From assembly GCA_023663705.1 (NCBI GenBank), contig JAMPGY010000004.1, positions 49,313 through 113,312 of the forward strand: 64,000 nucleotides of DNA, read 5' to 3'. Source of the DNA: Clostridium sp. GTDB taxonomy: Bacteria; Bacteroidota; Bacteroidia; Bacteroidales; Bacteroidaceae. This document shows, piece by piece, positions 51,432 through 60,503 of this stretch. The first letter of the stretch is position 1. Each line of letters begins with the position of its first letter. The position numbers and the translations under genes are program-made. The notes under the pieces were generated by a model. That model did no database searches and had not been told where the DNA came from. It was given only the letters and a program-made list of their open reading frames with translations.

Positions 51432-52344
51432 GGTGCTGTATCTCTTCCGTAAGCCGGGTGCAGAACGCCTCGTGTACATGGCGCGTGTAGTGTCTCAGCG
51501 CATCCAGTACGACAATCTCAAAAACAAAAAACAGCCAGGGCTGACCGATGAATAACGACAGAAACAGAACTCCCACGCGGGTGTCGAACGTAAGTATGTT
51601 GGTGTACTTCATCAGGGGGAGGCTGAGCGTGCGGAAACGCCGGCGCACATCCTGAGGTATGTCGGTGTAGGTTTGGCCTATCACGCGGTAGAAACGCTGG
51701 AATCGCGGTGTCATGCGCTCCTGACTGCGGGTGTAGTTGCCGTAGAAATAGAGGTATAACTTGTGAAACCACTCGCGGCTGCACCAATTAAGCTCGTGAT
51801 ACAGTTGCCGTTGCTGCGCATAGCGGTCCAATTCGCTTCCCTGCTCGCCTTTCAGAAACCACAGGTGGATGTTGCGGTAGTAGTCGGCCAGTGCACACTG
51901 TTTGGCATGGCAATGAAAACCGCTGTAGGCCGCTATCAGCCAAATCCATATCCCCCAATCGTCGGTGAGCCTCAGGCAGATGAACACATAGATGGAGAAG
52001 AACCATACATCTCCGGCAAAGCCGTCGAGGATGCGTCCCAGCAGTGTCTTCTGTCCGGTCATACGAGCCAGTTGCCCGTCGGCACAGTCATACCAGTTGG
52101 CCCATATTAGCAGCAACATGCCGATAAGGTTGATGCGCCAGTCATCGTCCCGAAAGAAGTAACCGGCGGCAGCTCCTATGACAATGGAGGCCAATGTCAC
52201 GGCTATGGGGTGGATATGCAGTTTTCTGAACAGCAAAGCCCATAAATATCCGGGGGTGCGGGTGACGTATAGCTCAAAAGTTCCTTCCGTATCTTCTGAT
52301 TTCAGCGTGGCCTGTACCCGTGTTTTTAATTCTGATAGCGTCAT
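51424..52344 (-). CDS. CDP-alcohol phosphatidyltransferase family protein
   Basis: 306 aa from ATG at 52344; a TTG ten codons upstream (52374) is the only earlier start. Membrane protein with about six helices. The CDP-alcohol phosphotransferase signature D86-C-A-D89-G-Q-L-A-R94...G103...D107 is present, but the fourth Asp falls at +5 (D112) after a Gly at the usual +4 (111). It would transfer a phospho-alcohol from a CDP-linked donor to a membrane acceptor or the reverse. It overlaps the downstream cytidylyltransferase gene by 8 nt. Substrate unknown: inositol-, glycerol- or polyol-phosphate are all possible. Confidence 0.78.
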   Translation of the reverse strand: MTLSELKTRVQATLKSEDTEGTFELYVTRTPGYLWALLFRKLHIHPIAVTLASIVIGAAAGYFFRDDDWRINLIGMLLLIWANWYDCADGQLARMTGQKTLLGRILDGFAGDVWFFSIYVFICLRLTDDWGIWIWLIAAYSGFHCHAKQCALADYYRNIHLWFLKGEQGSELDRYAQQRQLYHELNWCSREWFHKLYLYFYGNYTRSQERMTPRFQRFYRVIGQTYTDIPQDVRRRFRTLSLPLMKYTNILTFDTRVGVLFLSLFIGQPWLFFVFEIVVLDALRHYTRHVHEAFCTRLTEEIQHHG

Positions 52345-52458
52345 AACAATCTGTTTCGGTGTGTAACCATCCAATCGACGTAAACGTCATGCAATATTCG
52401 CAAAAAAAAGCGAGATATGCAAATGCCTTCCGAAAAACATCAAAAAGCACTGCCATTT

Positions 52459-52490
52459 TTGCGAGGATATATAATTTTTGTGTAATTTTG
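52459..52490 (+). promoter_or_regulatory. Promoter of the sigma-54 activator operon
   Basis: TTG at 52459-52461 and TAATTTTG at 52483-52490 with a 21-nt spacer fit the housekeeping Bacteroidetes consensus. The ATG is at 52522. Confidence 0.7.
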
Positions 52491-52521
52491 TCAGCAGTAT
52501 ATACCGAAACAGACGGCTGTC

Positions 52522-53793
52522 ATGAATACATCAGAGATACAACTCTTGAAGAAAAGATATGGCGTGGTGGGCAATTCCGAGGGATTGAACCATGCGCTGG
52601 ACATTGCCTTGCAGGTGGCTAAGACCGACCTGTCCGTGTTGATAACCGGCGAGAGCGGAGTGGGCAAGGAGGTGGTGCCGCGTATGATACACGACAACAG
52701 CCTGCGCAAGACCAAAAAGTATTTTGCCGTCAACTGCGGATCCATTCCCGAGGGTACCATAGACTCCGAACTGTTCGGGCACGAAAAGGGAGCCTTTACC
52801 GGAGCCATAGGTGAAAGAGAAGGTTATTTCGGAGCTGCCGACGGGGGGACATTGTTTTTGGACGAGGTGGGGGAGCTTCCCCTGTCCACGCAAGCAAGGT
52901 TGCTCCGTGTGCTGGAGACGGGTGAATATATCCGTGTGGGATCCAGTGAGGTCAGGAAGACCGACGTGCGCATTGTGGCCGCCACCAATGTGAACATGGC
53001 GGAGGCCATCCGCGAGGGGCGTTTCCGCGAGGATCTCTTCTATCGCCTGAACACCATCCCCGTGAAGATTCCCCCTTTGCGTGAGCGGGCCGAGGATGTC
53101 GTTCTGCTGTTCAAGAAATTTGCCATGGAGACCGCGGACAAATACAATATGCCCGAGCCGGTGGAACTCACGGATGCGGCCAAGGTGAAGTTGAAGAACT
53201 ATCCGTGGCCGGGTAATATACGCCAGCTGAAGAATGTCACGGAGCAGATTTCCATTCTTTCCCGCGAGAGGGTCATCACTCCCGACATCCTGTCCGAGTA
53301 TGTGCCGGATGCTCCGGTCAGTCACGATATAGTTCGGGTCTCGTCCGGTGAGTCTTCCCATAGTTTTGAGAACGAGCGGGAGATACTTTATAAGATTCTG
53401 TTCGATCTGCGCAATGATGTGACGGAATTGAAGAAATTGGTGAACAGCCGCAATGTTTCAGGTGGAAGCGCAGTGACATCTCCCCAAGGTGTGGACGCAG
53501 ACCGCCCCGTGACGTTCTATTCCGGAGCCGTGGCTTATCCTGCGGCAAGGGGGGCGGAAACTCAGGCAACGCTGAATGTGGCTTCTCCGGTGTCTGTCAA
53601 AGCCGAGGCGGAGGAAATCCAGACTCCCGAGGAATATGTCGAGGAATCGCTGGCACTGAACGATTGGGAGCGGCAGATGATCATCCGTGCTTTGGAAAAA
53701 AACAAGGGACGTCGCAAGGGGGCGGCTCACGACCTGAACATCTCCGAACGCACGTTGTACCGAAAAATAAAAGAATATGGATTGGACAAATAA
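52522..53793 (+). CDS. Sigma-54-dependent transcriptional activator (AAA+ / Fis HTH)
   Basis: 423 aa with no receiver or sensory domain in front: the AAA+ domain starts near residue 15. Walker A G43ESGVGKE50, the sigma-54-contacting GAFTGA at 90-95, Walker B LFLDEVGEL and the arginine finger region FREDLFYRLN are intact. A low-complexity linker (about 285-375) leads to a Fis-type helix-turn-helix (NKGRRKGAAHDLNISERTLYRKIKEYG). It activates RpoN promoters by ATP hydrolysis. It overlaps lptE by 17 nt and heads the unit activator-lptE-TPR-secG; it may be constitutively active or controlled by a partner. Confidence 0.92.
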   Translation: MNTSEIQLLKKRYGVVGNSEGLNHALDIALQVAKTDLSVLITGESGVGKEVVPRMIHDNSLRKTKKYFAVNCGSIPEGTIDSELFGHEKGAFTGAIGEREGYFGAADGGTLFLDEVGELPLSTQARLLRVLETGEYIRVGSSEVRKTDVRIVAATNVNMAEAIREGRFREDLFYRLNTIPVKIPPLRERAEDVVLLFKKFAMETADKYNMPEPVELTDAAKVKLKNYPWPGNIRQLKNVTEQISILSRERVITPDILSEYVPDAPVSHDIVRVSSGESSHSFENEREILYKILFDLRNDVTELKKLVNSRNVSGGSAVTSPQGVDADRPVTFYSGAVAYPAARGAETQATLNVASPVSVKAEAEEIQTPEEYVEESLALNDWERQMIIRALEKNKGRRKGAAHDLNISERTLYRKIKEYGLDK

Positions 53794-54304
53794 GATAGGC
53801 CGGATGTGGGTGATCTGGTGTACGGGATTGCTATGCCTGACAACGGCGTGTTCGATATCGTATAAGTTCAACGGAGCCTCCATCGATTATACCAAGGTGA
53901 AAACGATACAGATAACCCCGTTTCCCATACGCTCGGCCTATGTGTATGGCCCCATGCAGGCTATGTTTAACAATAAGCTGACGGACATTTATGCTTCGCA
54001 GACCCGCCTGCAGCAGGTCAAGCGCAACGGCGACCTGTTGCTTTCCGGCGAAATTGTCGGTTACGAACAATTCAACAAAGCTATATCATCCGACGGCTAT
54101 TCGGCTCAGACACAGTTGAAACTGACGGTTAATGTCCGTTTTGTGAACAATACGAATCATACGGAGGACTTTGAACGTCGTTTTTCCGCCACGGCGGAGT
54201 ATGATTCGTCCCAGCAGTTGACGGCCGTGCAAGATGCCTTGCTGGAGCAGATGATCAAGGATATCACCGATCAGATTTTCAATGCAACGGTTGCAAACTG
54301 GTAA
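53777..54304 (+). CDS. LptE-family outer-membrane lipoprotein
   Basis: 175 aa with a signal peptide ending in lipobox LTTAC (Cys near residue 25) and the pattern SISYKFNGASIDYTKVKTIQITPFPIRS...PMQAMFNNKLTDIYASQTRLQQV, matching Bacteroidetes LptE-like proteins of the LPS transport machinery (partner of LptD). It overlaps the end of the sigma-54 activator gene by 17 nt and is followed 15 nt later by a TPR-like gene. The link to LptD is from family annotation. Confidence 0.82.
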   Translation: MDWTNKIGRMWVIWCTGLLCLTTACSISYKFNGASIDYTKVKTIQITPFPIRSAYVYGPMQAMFNNKLTDIYASQTRLQQVKRNGDLLLSGEIVGYEQFNKAISSDGYSAQTQLKLTVNVRFVNNTNHTEDFERRFSATAEYDSSQQLTAVQDALLEQMIKDITDQIFNATVANW

Positions 54305-54319
54305 ATTGTCTATGGTGCG

Positions 54320-55087
54320 ATGAATGGAACGGATATGAATCTATTGGAATACGTCAGGCATCCGGAACGTATGGACGGGGAAACCCTCCGTCAGCTCCGT
54401 GCGCTGACGGAGCGCTATCCTTATTACCAGCCTGCCCGGTTGTTGATGCTGCGCAATCTGTATCAGTTGCACGACGCTTCGTTTGGCGAGGAGTTGCGCA
54501 AGGCCGCGATGTTCGTGCCCGACCGTAGGGCATTATTTCAGCTGATAGAAAGTTACAAATATGTGCTTGAACCCGTCAGGAAACATGTGTCGCAGAGCGG
54601 GCGGGATATGGAGGACGAACCGGCGGACCGCACCCAGTCGCTCATAGACAATTTCCTCTCCGAATTGCCGGATGAGAAGAAAGAAAAACCCCGCCGGAAA
54701 CTGACGGTCGCCGACGCTACAACCGACTACATGGCTTATCTGATGCAGTGCGAGGATGCCGCCGGAACTGAAACGACGGAAGCCCCTCCCATGAACCGTC
54801 AGGATCTGATTGATGATTTCATCGGACAAGGCGAACGCCGTATAGTACTGTCGCAGGAGCCGGACGAGACTTTGCAGACGCCTCGGCTTGAAGACAGGTC
54901 GCAGGCGGAGGATAGCGAGGATTATCTGACCGAAACTTTGGCCAAAATATACATAAAACAGGCCAGATATGAGAAAGCAATAGAAATAATACGCAAATTA
55001 AGTTTGAAATATCCAAAAAAAAACCGTTACTTTGCAGACCAAATACGTTTCCTTGAGAAATTGATAATAAATAATAAAAATAAATAA
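54320..55087 (+). CDS. TPR-like helical protein, function unknown
   Basis: 255 aa (a second start at 54335, MNLLEYVRHPERM, is equally possible). It is cytoplasmic, without a signal peptide, with an N-terminal helical region (LRQLRALTERYPYYQPARLLMLRNLYQL), a charged linker, and a C-terminal TPR-like helix pair (YLTETLAKIYIKQARYEKAIEIIRKLSLKYPKKNRYFADQI). It is always near lptE and secG in Bacteroides relatives as I recall, suggesting an envelope-biogenesis link. No specific function is known to me. Confidence 0.75.
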   Translation: MNGTDMNLLEYVRHPERMDGETLRQLRALTERYPYYQPARLLMLRNLYQLHDASFGEELRKAAMFVPDRRALFQLIESYKYVLEPVRKHVSQSGRDMEDEPADRTQSLIDNFLSELPDEKKEKPRRKLTVADATTDYMAYLMQCEDAAGTETTEAPPMNRQDLIDDFIGQGERRIVLSQEPDETLQTPRLEDRSQAEDSEDYLTETLAKIYIKQARYEKAIEIIRKLSLKYPKKNRYFADQIRFLEKLIINNKNK

Positions 55088-55093
55088 ACCAAA

Positions 55094-55468
55094 ATGTACA
55101 CTCTTCTTGTAATTTTAACTGTAATTATTGCTGTATTGCTGTGTTTGATCGTGTTGATACAGGAGTCTAAAGGCGGTGGTCTGGCATCAAGTTTCTCCTC
55201 TTCCAATCAGATCATGGGTGTCCGCAAGACAACGGATTTTATCGAGAAGGCAACCTGGGGTTTGGCTGCTGCTGTAGCTGTGTTGAGCATTGTGGCTGTG
55301 AAAACTTTGCCCACGGTAACCGAAGGTTCTTCCGTATTGTTGAAGGAAGCCGTGGAGCAGAAGGCCGTAAATCCCGGAAATGTCCAGACGTTCGATGCCA
55401 ATCAGGCTGCTCCAGCTACAGATACCCCTGCTGAAACAGCTCCGGCTGAAGCTCCCGTACAGCAGTAA
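55094..55468 (+). CDS. secG: Preprotein translocase subunit SecG
   Basis: 124 aa. Two membrane segments (YTLLVILTVIIAVLLCLIVL and TWGLAAAVAVLSIVAVK) flank the conserved QESKGGGLASSFSSSNQIMGVRKTTDFIEKAT loop. The Ala/Pro/Thr-rich C-terminal tail is typical of Bacteroidales SecG. It assists SecYE during protein export. It is 6 nt after the TPR-like gene and ends the operon. Confidence 0.95.
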   Translation: MYTLLVILTVIIAVLLCLIVLIQESKGGGLASSFSSSNQIMGVRKTTDFIEKATWGLAAAVAVLSIVAVKTLPTVTEGSSVLLKEAVEQKAVNPGNVQTFDANQAAPATDTPAETAPAEAPVQQ

Positions 55469-55558
55469 GGCGTCATTTCGCTACGGAATACACGCACAGA
55501 TATAAGATGACTCCGTTCGGGTATCAGTGTTGATGCCTGGGCGAAGTCTTTTTTTATT

Positions 55559-58500
55559 ATGGTGAAAGACAGACGGGAAAGTATGCACGGATGGCGTTAT
55601 AAGGGGCGGCGGAGCCGGATGGCTACATACAGGCTGGCGGCCATGCTGACGTTGTTCTGTGTGTGCCTGCCGCTGTGGTCGCTGGGTGAGGTGGAGAGCC
55701 GCGTGGATTCGCTCAATACGGCCGCTTACCGCATGCGCTACCGCGATGTAGCCTCTTCTCAGGCTTTGGCACGCCATGCGCTGAAGTTGGCTTCCGATTA
55801 TCCCGACGGGTATTACGAGGCACTCAACCACATAGCCTATGTGGCCTATCAACAGATGAATTTCGGGCAAGCCATGCCGCTGGCCGCCCGGGTGAGGCGT
55901 GAGAGCGGCAACCAGATAGAAGCTCTGGTGGCAGACGTGACATTGATGAAGATCTGTCAGCGCACGTCCCGAAACCGGCAATTCTATCAGTATCGCGGCA
56001 GTGCCGCACGTCGCCTGCACCGTATTGATGAGGAGAGCGACCGGCTGACGGAGCGCGAGCGGGAACGGATGCGCTTTGCCCGTTCGGAATACCACATTGT
56101 CTCCTCCACTTATTTCTACTACCTCGGACAGCTTCCTCAGGCATTGACCGAAATAAATGCGCTGGACGAAACGGACAATCTGCGTGGCGACACCGCGCAG
56201 TGGATCTACTACAACTACATGAAAGGCTCCGGCGGACTTTGCGAGGGGGACGATCCCGCCGATGTGGTGTTGCGCGAGTTTGATTATCTTTTCAAGAGTT
56301 TCACCTTGTCCAAGGTGGCCGGTTATCGTTATTTTGAAGGAAACAATCTGCAGGCGCTGGCCACCCTGCTGCACCGGCCGCAGAATCAGGAATTGGTCCG
56401 GTACCGCCGGCCGGACAGTTTTGCTTATCTCTGCAATCTTTTCCACCTGAAGGCCGGTCATACCGCCGAATTGGGCGAATGTCTGGCCCGGCGTGCGTGG
56501 GAGAGGTTTGTGGCCTACGGTGATCTCTATCAGACGGCCTGTGCTTGTCGCACGATGGGCGAACTCCGGTTTGACGACGGCGACTATGACGATGCCCTGC
56601 GCCACTTTACCCGTGCGCTCGGTTATGTGAACCGTCATCATCGCCGATACTATCCGGCAGATACCCTGCGCACGCTCTGTCCGTATGCCGGAAGCGACAC
56701 CTCGTCGGTGGAGATGCAGTGGATGAACGACACCACCATGCTGATAGCCCCGGAATGGATAGCCTCCATCCGCGAACGTCTGAGCATGGCCTACAGCGCG
56801 CTGGATGACAAACTCCGTTCCGACTACAACCGCAACATCTATCTCGACATACTGGAACAGACCCGTCAGGACCGCGAGTGGGAAAGCCGGTACGAAGAAC
56901 TCCGGCAGGGATCCCGTTCTCTGTCCGTGTTGCTGGTGTCGGTGATAGTCCTGATAGTCCTGTTGGTTTTTTCCTGTGTCTATCTCTATTGTCTGGGACG
57001 TCGTCGGAACCGCAGGCAGGTGGCTCTGCTGGAATATGTGCTCGAAGCGTGTCGGGAGGTCATGTGGTCGGGACAATTGCCGGAGAAAAGCGACGGTCGT
57101 TGGACACGGGAGGAGTGGGATACCATCAGCCGTCTGCTACAGCCCTATGCGGGGTGGGCCGAGGAAAACCGGAGCGTGCTGCAGCAACTGGGGGATGAGC
57201 GTCGGCAGGTGGCCGAGCAACGCATGGTGAGCGAACAGCGCATAGCCCGCAGCAAGCGCAGGAACGTGGAGAACCGCGCCAAACTGTCGCTGGTGTATGC
57301 CGTGATACCTTTCATCGACCGTATCCGGGGCGAGGCGAACCGGTTGAGACGTGGCTGCGAGTCACCGACCGAACGGCTGGATTACATCAAGGAACTGGCC
57401 GGGCAGATCAATCTCTACAACGACATCCTGGCCGAGTGGATACAGATGCGGCGCGGCGAATTGAGTCTGCACATCGGGACCTTTGCCCTGCAGGAGGTGT
57501 TGGATGTGGTGGCCAAGGGCCATCTTCGTTTCCGACAGAGCGGACTGACCCTGAATGTGATGCCTACCGATGCCGTGGTGAAGGCCGACAAGGCGTTGAC
57601 CCTTTTCATGGTGAATACGTTGGCCGATAATGCGCGCAAGTTCACTCCGCAGGGGGGAAGCGTCACGGTGGAGGCCACTGTGACGGACGACAGAGTGGAA
57701 CTGCGGGTGACGGATACCGGTTGCGGACTCACGGCTGACGAGATAGACCGCATACTCACTTCCAAGGTCTACGACGCTTCGGAAATCGGGGGTGGAGACA
57801 GCTTTGTGCGCGAGCGCAAGGGGCATGGATTCGGACTGATGAACTGCAAGGGCATTATAGAGAAATACCGTAAGACGAGCGACCTGTTCCGGGTGTGCAC
57901 CTTCTTCATCACCGGACGGAAAGGGCAGGGCTGCAGCTTCGGATTCAGTCTTCCCAAGGGCACGCTCCGCATGTTTGCGGCTTTGTTCCTCGCACTTGCT
58001 GCGGGAGGGAATGCGGAGGCTGCTTTTACAATTGACAGGCCGGCGGAAAGAGCGACGGAGATGTTATCCGCTCCAGACTCCGCCACCTTTGAACGGCATC
58101 TGCGGGAGGCCCGCCGATACGCCGACTCGCTTTACTTTGCCAATGTCGACGGAGACCATAGGCGGGCGATTGCCTTTTCCGACTCCACGTTCCGCAGCCT
58201 TTCGGCCTGCTATCGTTCCGCCTGCCCCGAAGGTCATGACGTGCTTCAGTGGCTGGGCACGGTGGGGGGAACGGACGTTCCGGCCGAAATACGCTGGTGG
58301 CTCAACGAATGGCACGGGATGGACTACACGTTGCTGCTGGGCTGGCGCAACGAAACGGCTGTGGCTGCTCTGGCACTTCATGATTGGCCGCTTTATCGCT
58401 ACAACAACGACGTCTACACCCAACTCTACAAATATGTCAGTCAGGATCAGGAGTTGCCGGCCTATTGTGAGGCCATGACTACGGCTCAGACCAATAAGAG

Positions 58501-59728
58501 GGTGGGGTTGGCCTTGCTCGTATTCCTTTCCATAGCCGGTCTGTCGGCCGTTTATATCTTTTATTTCCGGCGCACCCTGTTGTTCCGTATGAATCTTGCC
58601 CAGCTGGTGGAGATCAACCGCCGTTTGCTGGCCCCTCTCCCTCGTCCGGACGGAGAGGAACAGGAGGTGGACGGATGGTTGCACACGCTGTGGCGCGGGT
58701 TGAGCGAGATACATGCCGTGTGCGGCATACGTCTGACGCTGAACAACGGTGACGGAGGGCGCAGCGAAATCCATACGGTGGGCGACTGCGACAAGGCGGG
58801 AATGCAGCTGCTCGATTATCCTTGGCGGCTGAACGGGCAGGAGCATGTACAGGGGATGTTGCAGATCACCGTTCCGCAGGGAACGGTGGATGAGTCTGAC
58901 CGCCTGACGGATGAGATGGCCGTCAACTGTCTGGCTGCCCTGTTCCGGAGCGGACCGTTGCGGCGTGCCCGTGAGAACGAGGAACTGCAACAGGCCGAGG
59001 ATGAACACCGCCGTGCCCGATACGAAGAGTCGGTTCTGCACGTGCAGAACCAGATACTGGACAACTGCCTTTCCACGGTGAAGCACGAGGCTATGTACTA
59101 TCCGGGGCGGATCTGCCGCCTGGCCGGCCGCCTGTCGTGCCCCGATCTGTCGTCTGCCGACCGCCGGTTGCTGCTGGACGAACTGAACGAGTGGGTGGAT
59201 TACTACCGCACGCTCTACACGCTGCTCGGGCGACAGGCCGAGCGTCAGCTGACTGAGGTGAAGTTTCGCAGGCGGCCTTGCCGTGTGGACGGTCTGCTTC
59301 ATCGTGCGGCCCGTGTCCGTCTTGTGCAGGGCGGCTCCCTCTCGGTCGACAATAGGGCGACGGTTTCGGCCGTGACAGGCGATGCCGATTTGTTGGATTG
59401 TCTGTTGGAGATCTTGTTGCGCACCACGGCCGAAGATTGTGTGCGTGGCGGCGGGGAACCCATGCTGACATTACATGCTGCCGACGACGGACTTTTCGTA
59501 CGCTTCACCTTGCACTGTCCCGCACTGACGCCCACCGCAGAGGAACTTCACAATCTCTTTATGCCTCATGCAACTCACATACCTTATTTAATAAGCAAAC
59601 AAATCATTCGTGAACACGACGCCCTTTCCGGTCACTGCGGATGCCGCATCAATGCCGAGGCAACCGCCGGAGGAGGATACGGCGTGTGGTTCACCCTACC
59701 AAAATCCAAAGAGAATGAATCCCTTTAA
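55559..59728 (+). CDS. Tandem histidine kinase (DUF5112-HATPase plus DUF5113)
   Basis: 1389 aa. Half 1: signal/TM (about 24-42), periplasmic helical TPR-like sensor (to about 450), TM (about 455-480), coiled coil, and a kinase-like module with N box N691 (ADNARKF), G1 D719 (DTGCGL) and G2 from G755 (GHGFGL), but no His in the expected DHp helix (KLSLVYAVIPFIDRI). Half 2: TM or signal-like stretch (about 803-822), a short periplasmic domain, TM (about 982-1004) and a second module with H1176-E in STVKHEAMYYPGRI followed by an ATPase-like fold lacking clear N and G boxes. Its stop overlaps the response-regulator gene by 14 nt. Signal and output unknown. Starts at 55583 or 55619 are alternatives. 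Confidence 0.87.
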   Translation: MVKDRRESMHGWRYKGRRSRMATYRLAAMLTLFCVCLPLWSLGEVESRVDSLNTAAYRMRYRDVASSQALARHALKLASDYPDGYYEALNHIAYVAYQQMNFGQAMPLAARVRRESGNQIEALVADVTLMKICQRTSRNRQFYQYRGSAARRLHRIDEESDRLTERERERMRFARSEYHIVSSTYFYYLGQLPQALTEINALDETDNLRGDTAQWIYYNYMKGSGGLCEGDDPADVVLREFDYLFKSFTLSKVAGYRYFEGNNLQALATLLHRPQNQELVRYRRPDSFAYLCNLFHLKAGHTAELGECLARRAWERFVAYGDLYQTACACRTMGELRFDDGDYDDALRHFTRALGYVNRHHRRYYPADTLRTLCPYAGSDTSSVEMQWMNDTTMLIAPEWIASIRERLSMAYSALDDKLRSDYNRNIYLDILEQTRQDREWESRYEELRQGSRSLSVLLVSVIVLIVLLVFSCVYLYCLGRRRNRRQVALLEYVLEACREVMWSGQLPEKSDGRWTREEWDTISRLLQPYAGWAEENRSVLQQLGDERRQVAEQRMVSEQRIARSKRRNVENRAKLSLVYAVIPFIDRIRGEANRLRRGCESPTERLDYIKELAGQINLYNDILAEWIQMRRGELSLHIGTFALQEVLDVVAKGHLRFRQSGLTLNVMPTDAVVKADKALTLFMVNTLADNARKFTPQGGSVTVEATVTDDRVELRVTDTGCGLTADEIDRILTSKVYDASEIGGGDSFVRERKGHGFGLMNCKGIIEKYRKTSDLFRVCTFFITGRKGQGCSFGFSLPKGTLRMFAALFLALAAGGNAEAAFTIDRPAERATEMLSAPDSATFERHLREARRYADSLYFANVDGDHRRAIAFSDSTFRSLSACYRSACPEGHDVLQWLGTVGGTDVPAEIRWWLNEWHGMDYTLLLGWRNETAVAALALHDWPLYRYNNDVYTQLYKYVSQDQELPAYCEAMTTAQTNKRVGLALLVFLSIAGLSAVYIFYFRRTLLFRMNLAQLVEINRRLLAPLPRPDGEEQEVDGWLHTLWRGLSEIHAVCGIRLTLNNGDGGRSEIHTVGDCDKAGMQLLDYPWRLNGQEHVQGMLQITVPQGTVDESDRLTDEMAVNCLAALFRSGPLRRARENEELQQAEDEHRRARYEESVLHVQNQILDNCLSTVKHEAMYYPGRICRLAGRLSCPDLSSADRRLLLDELNEWVDYYRTLYTLLGRQAERQLTEVKFRRRPCRVDGLLHRAARVRLVQGGSLSVDNRATVSAVTGDADLLDCLLEILLRTTAEDCVRGGGEPMLTLHAADDGLFVRFTLHCPALTPTAEELHNLFMPHATHIPYLISKQIIREHDALSGHCGCRINAEATAGGGYGVWFTLPKSKENESL

Positions 59729-60437
59729 AGTAATCATCGTAGAAGACGTGCGTCTGGAACTGAAAGGCACAGAGGAAATATTCCGCACCGATATCCCCGA
59801 CGCACAAGTGATAGGAACAGCCATGGACGAAGCTGAATTCTGGAAACTGATGGAGGGCGGCGAACCGGATCTCGTCCTGCTCGACCTGGGACTCGGTGGT
59901 TCCACCACAGTGGGCGTGGACATCTGCCGTCAGGTGCGCCGTCGGCATCCGGGTGTTCATGTGCTCATTTTCACCGGCGAGGTGCTCAACGAGAAACTGT
60001 GGGTGGATGCTCTTGATGCCGGAGCCGACGGCATCATCCTCAAGAGCGGTGAACTACTCACCGAGACCGATGTCATGCAGGTGATTGACGGACGCCGATG
60101 GGTGTTCAACCAACCCATTATGGAGAAAATCGTCGATCGTTTCCGCCGTTCGGTGAGGGCCGACAGCCGACGCACAGATGCTGTGATCGACTACGACATC
60201 GACGAATACGACGAGCGCTTCCTGCGCCATTTGGCACTGGGCTACACCAAGGAGATGATAGCCTCGCTCAAAGGCATGCCGTTCGGCGTGAAGAGCTTGG
60301 AGAAGAGACAGAACGATCTTGTCGGCCGGCTTTTCGGGGGGAGCGAGCGGTCGGGCATCAATGCCACCCGTCTGGTGGTGAAAGCGCTCCAGCTGGGTAT
60401 CATTGATCTCAACCGGTTGGAACCCGATGATGATTGA
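59715..60437 (+). CDS. Response regulator with LuxR-like output domain
   Basis: 240 aa from ATG at 59715 (MNPFKVIIVEDVRLE); longer upstream frames overlap the kinase. Receiver domain: E10/D11 metal site, phospho-acceptor D57 in LVLLDLG, T87 in IFTGE and K110 in ILKSGE, all in place. The C-terminal region (about 185-225) ERFLRHLALGYTKEMIASLKGMPFGVKSLEKRQNDLVGRLF resembles a LuxR/GerE helix-turn-helix with a longer loop before the recognition helix. It is translationally coupled to the tandem histidine kinase (14-nt overlap) and surely its partner. Confidence 0.88.
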   Translation: MNPFKVIIVEDVRLELKGTEEIFRTDIPDAQVIGTAMDEAEFWKLMEGGEPDLVLLDLGLGGSTTVGVDICRQVRRRHPGVHVLIFTGEVLNEKLWVDALDAGADGIILKSGELLTETDVMQVIDGRRWVFNQPIMEKIVDRFRRSVRADSRRTDAVIDYDIDEYDERFLRHLALGYTKEMIASLKGMPFGVKSLEKRQNDLVGRLFGGSERSGINATRLVVKALQLGIIDLNRLEPDDD

Positions 60438-60503
60438 ACAGAGAGAGAGGCCTGCAGACGAACCTTTTTCCGGAAAAAACGTAAAACGTCCGAATAAAAC
60501 CAA

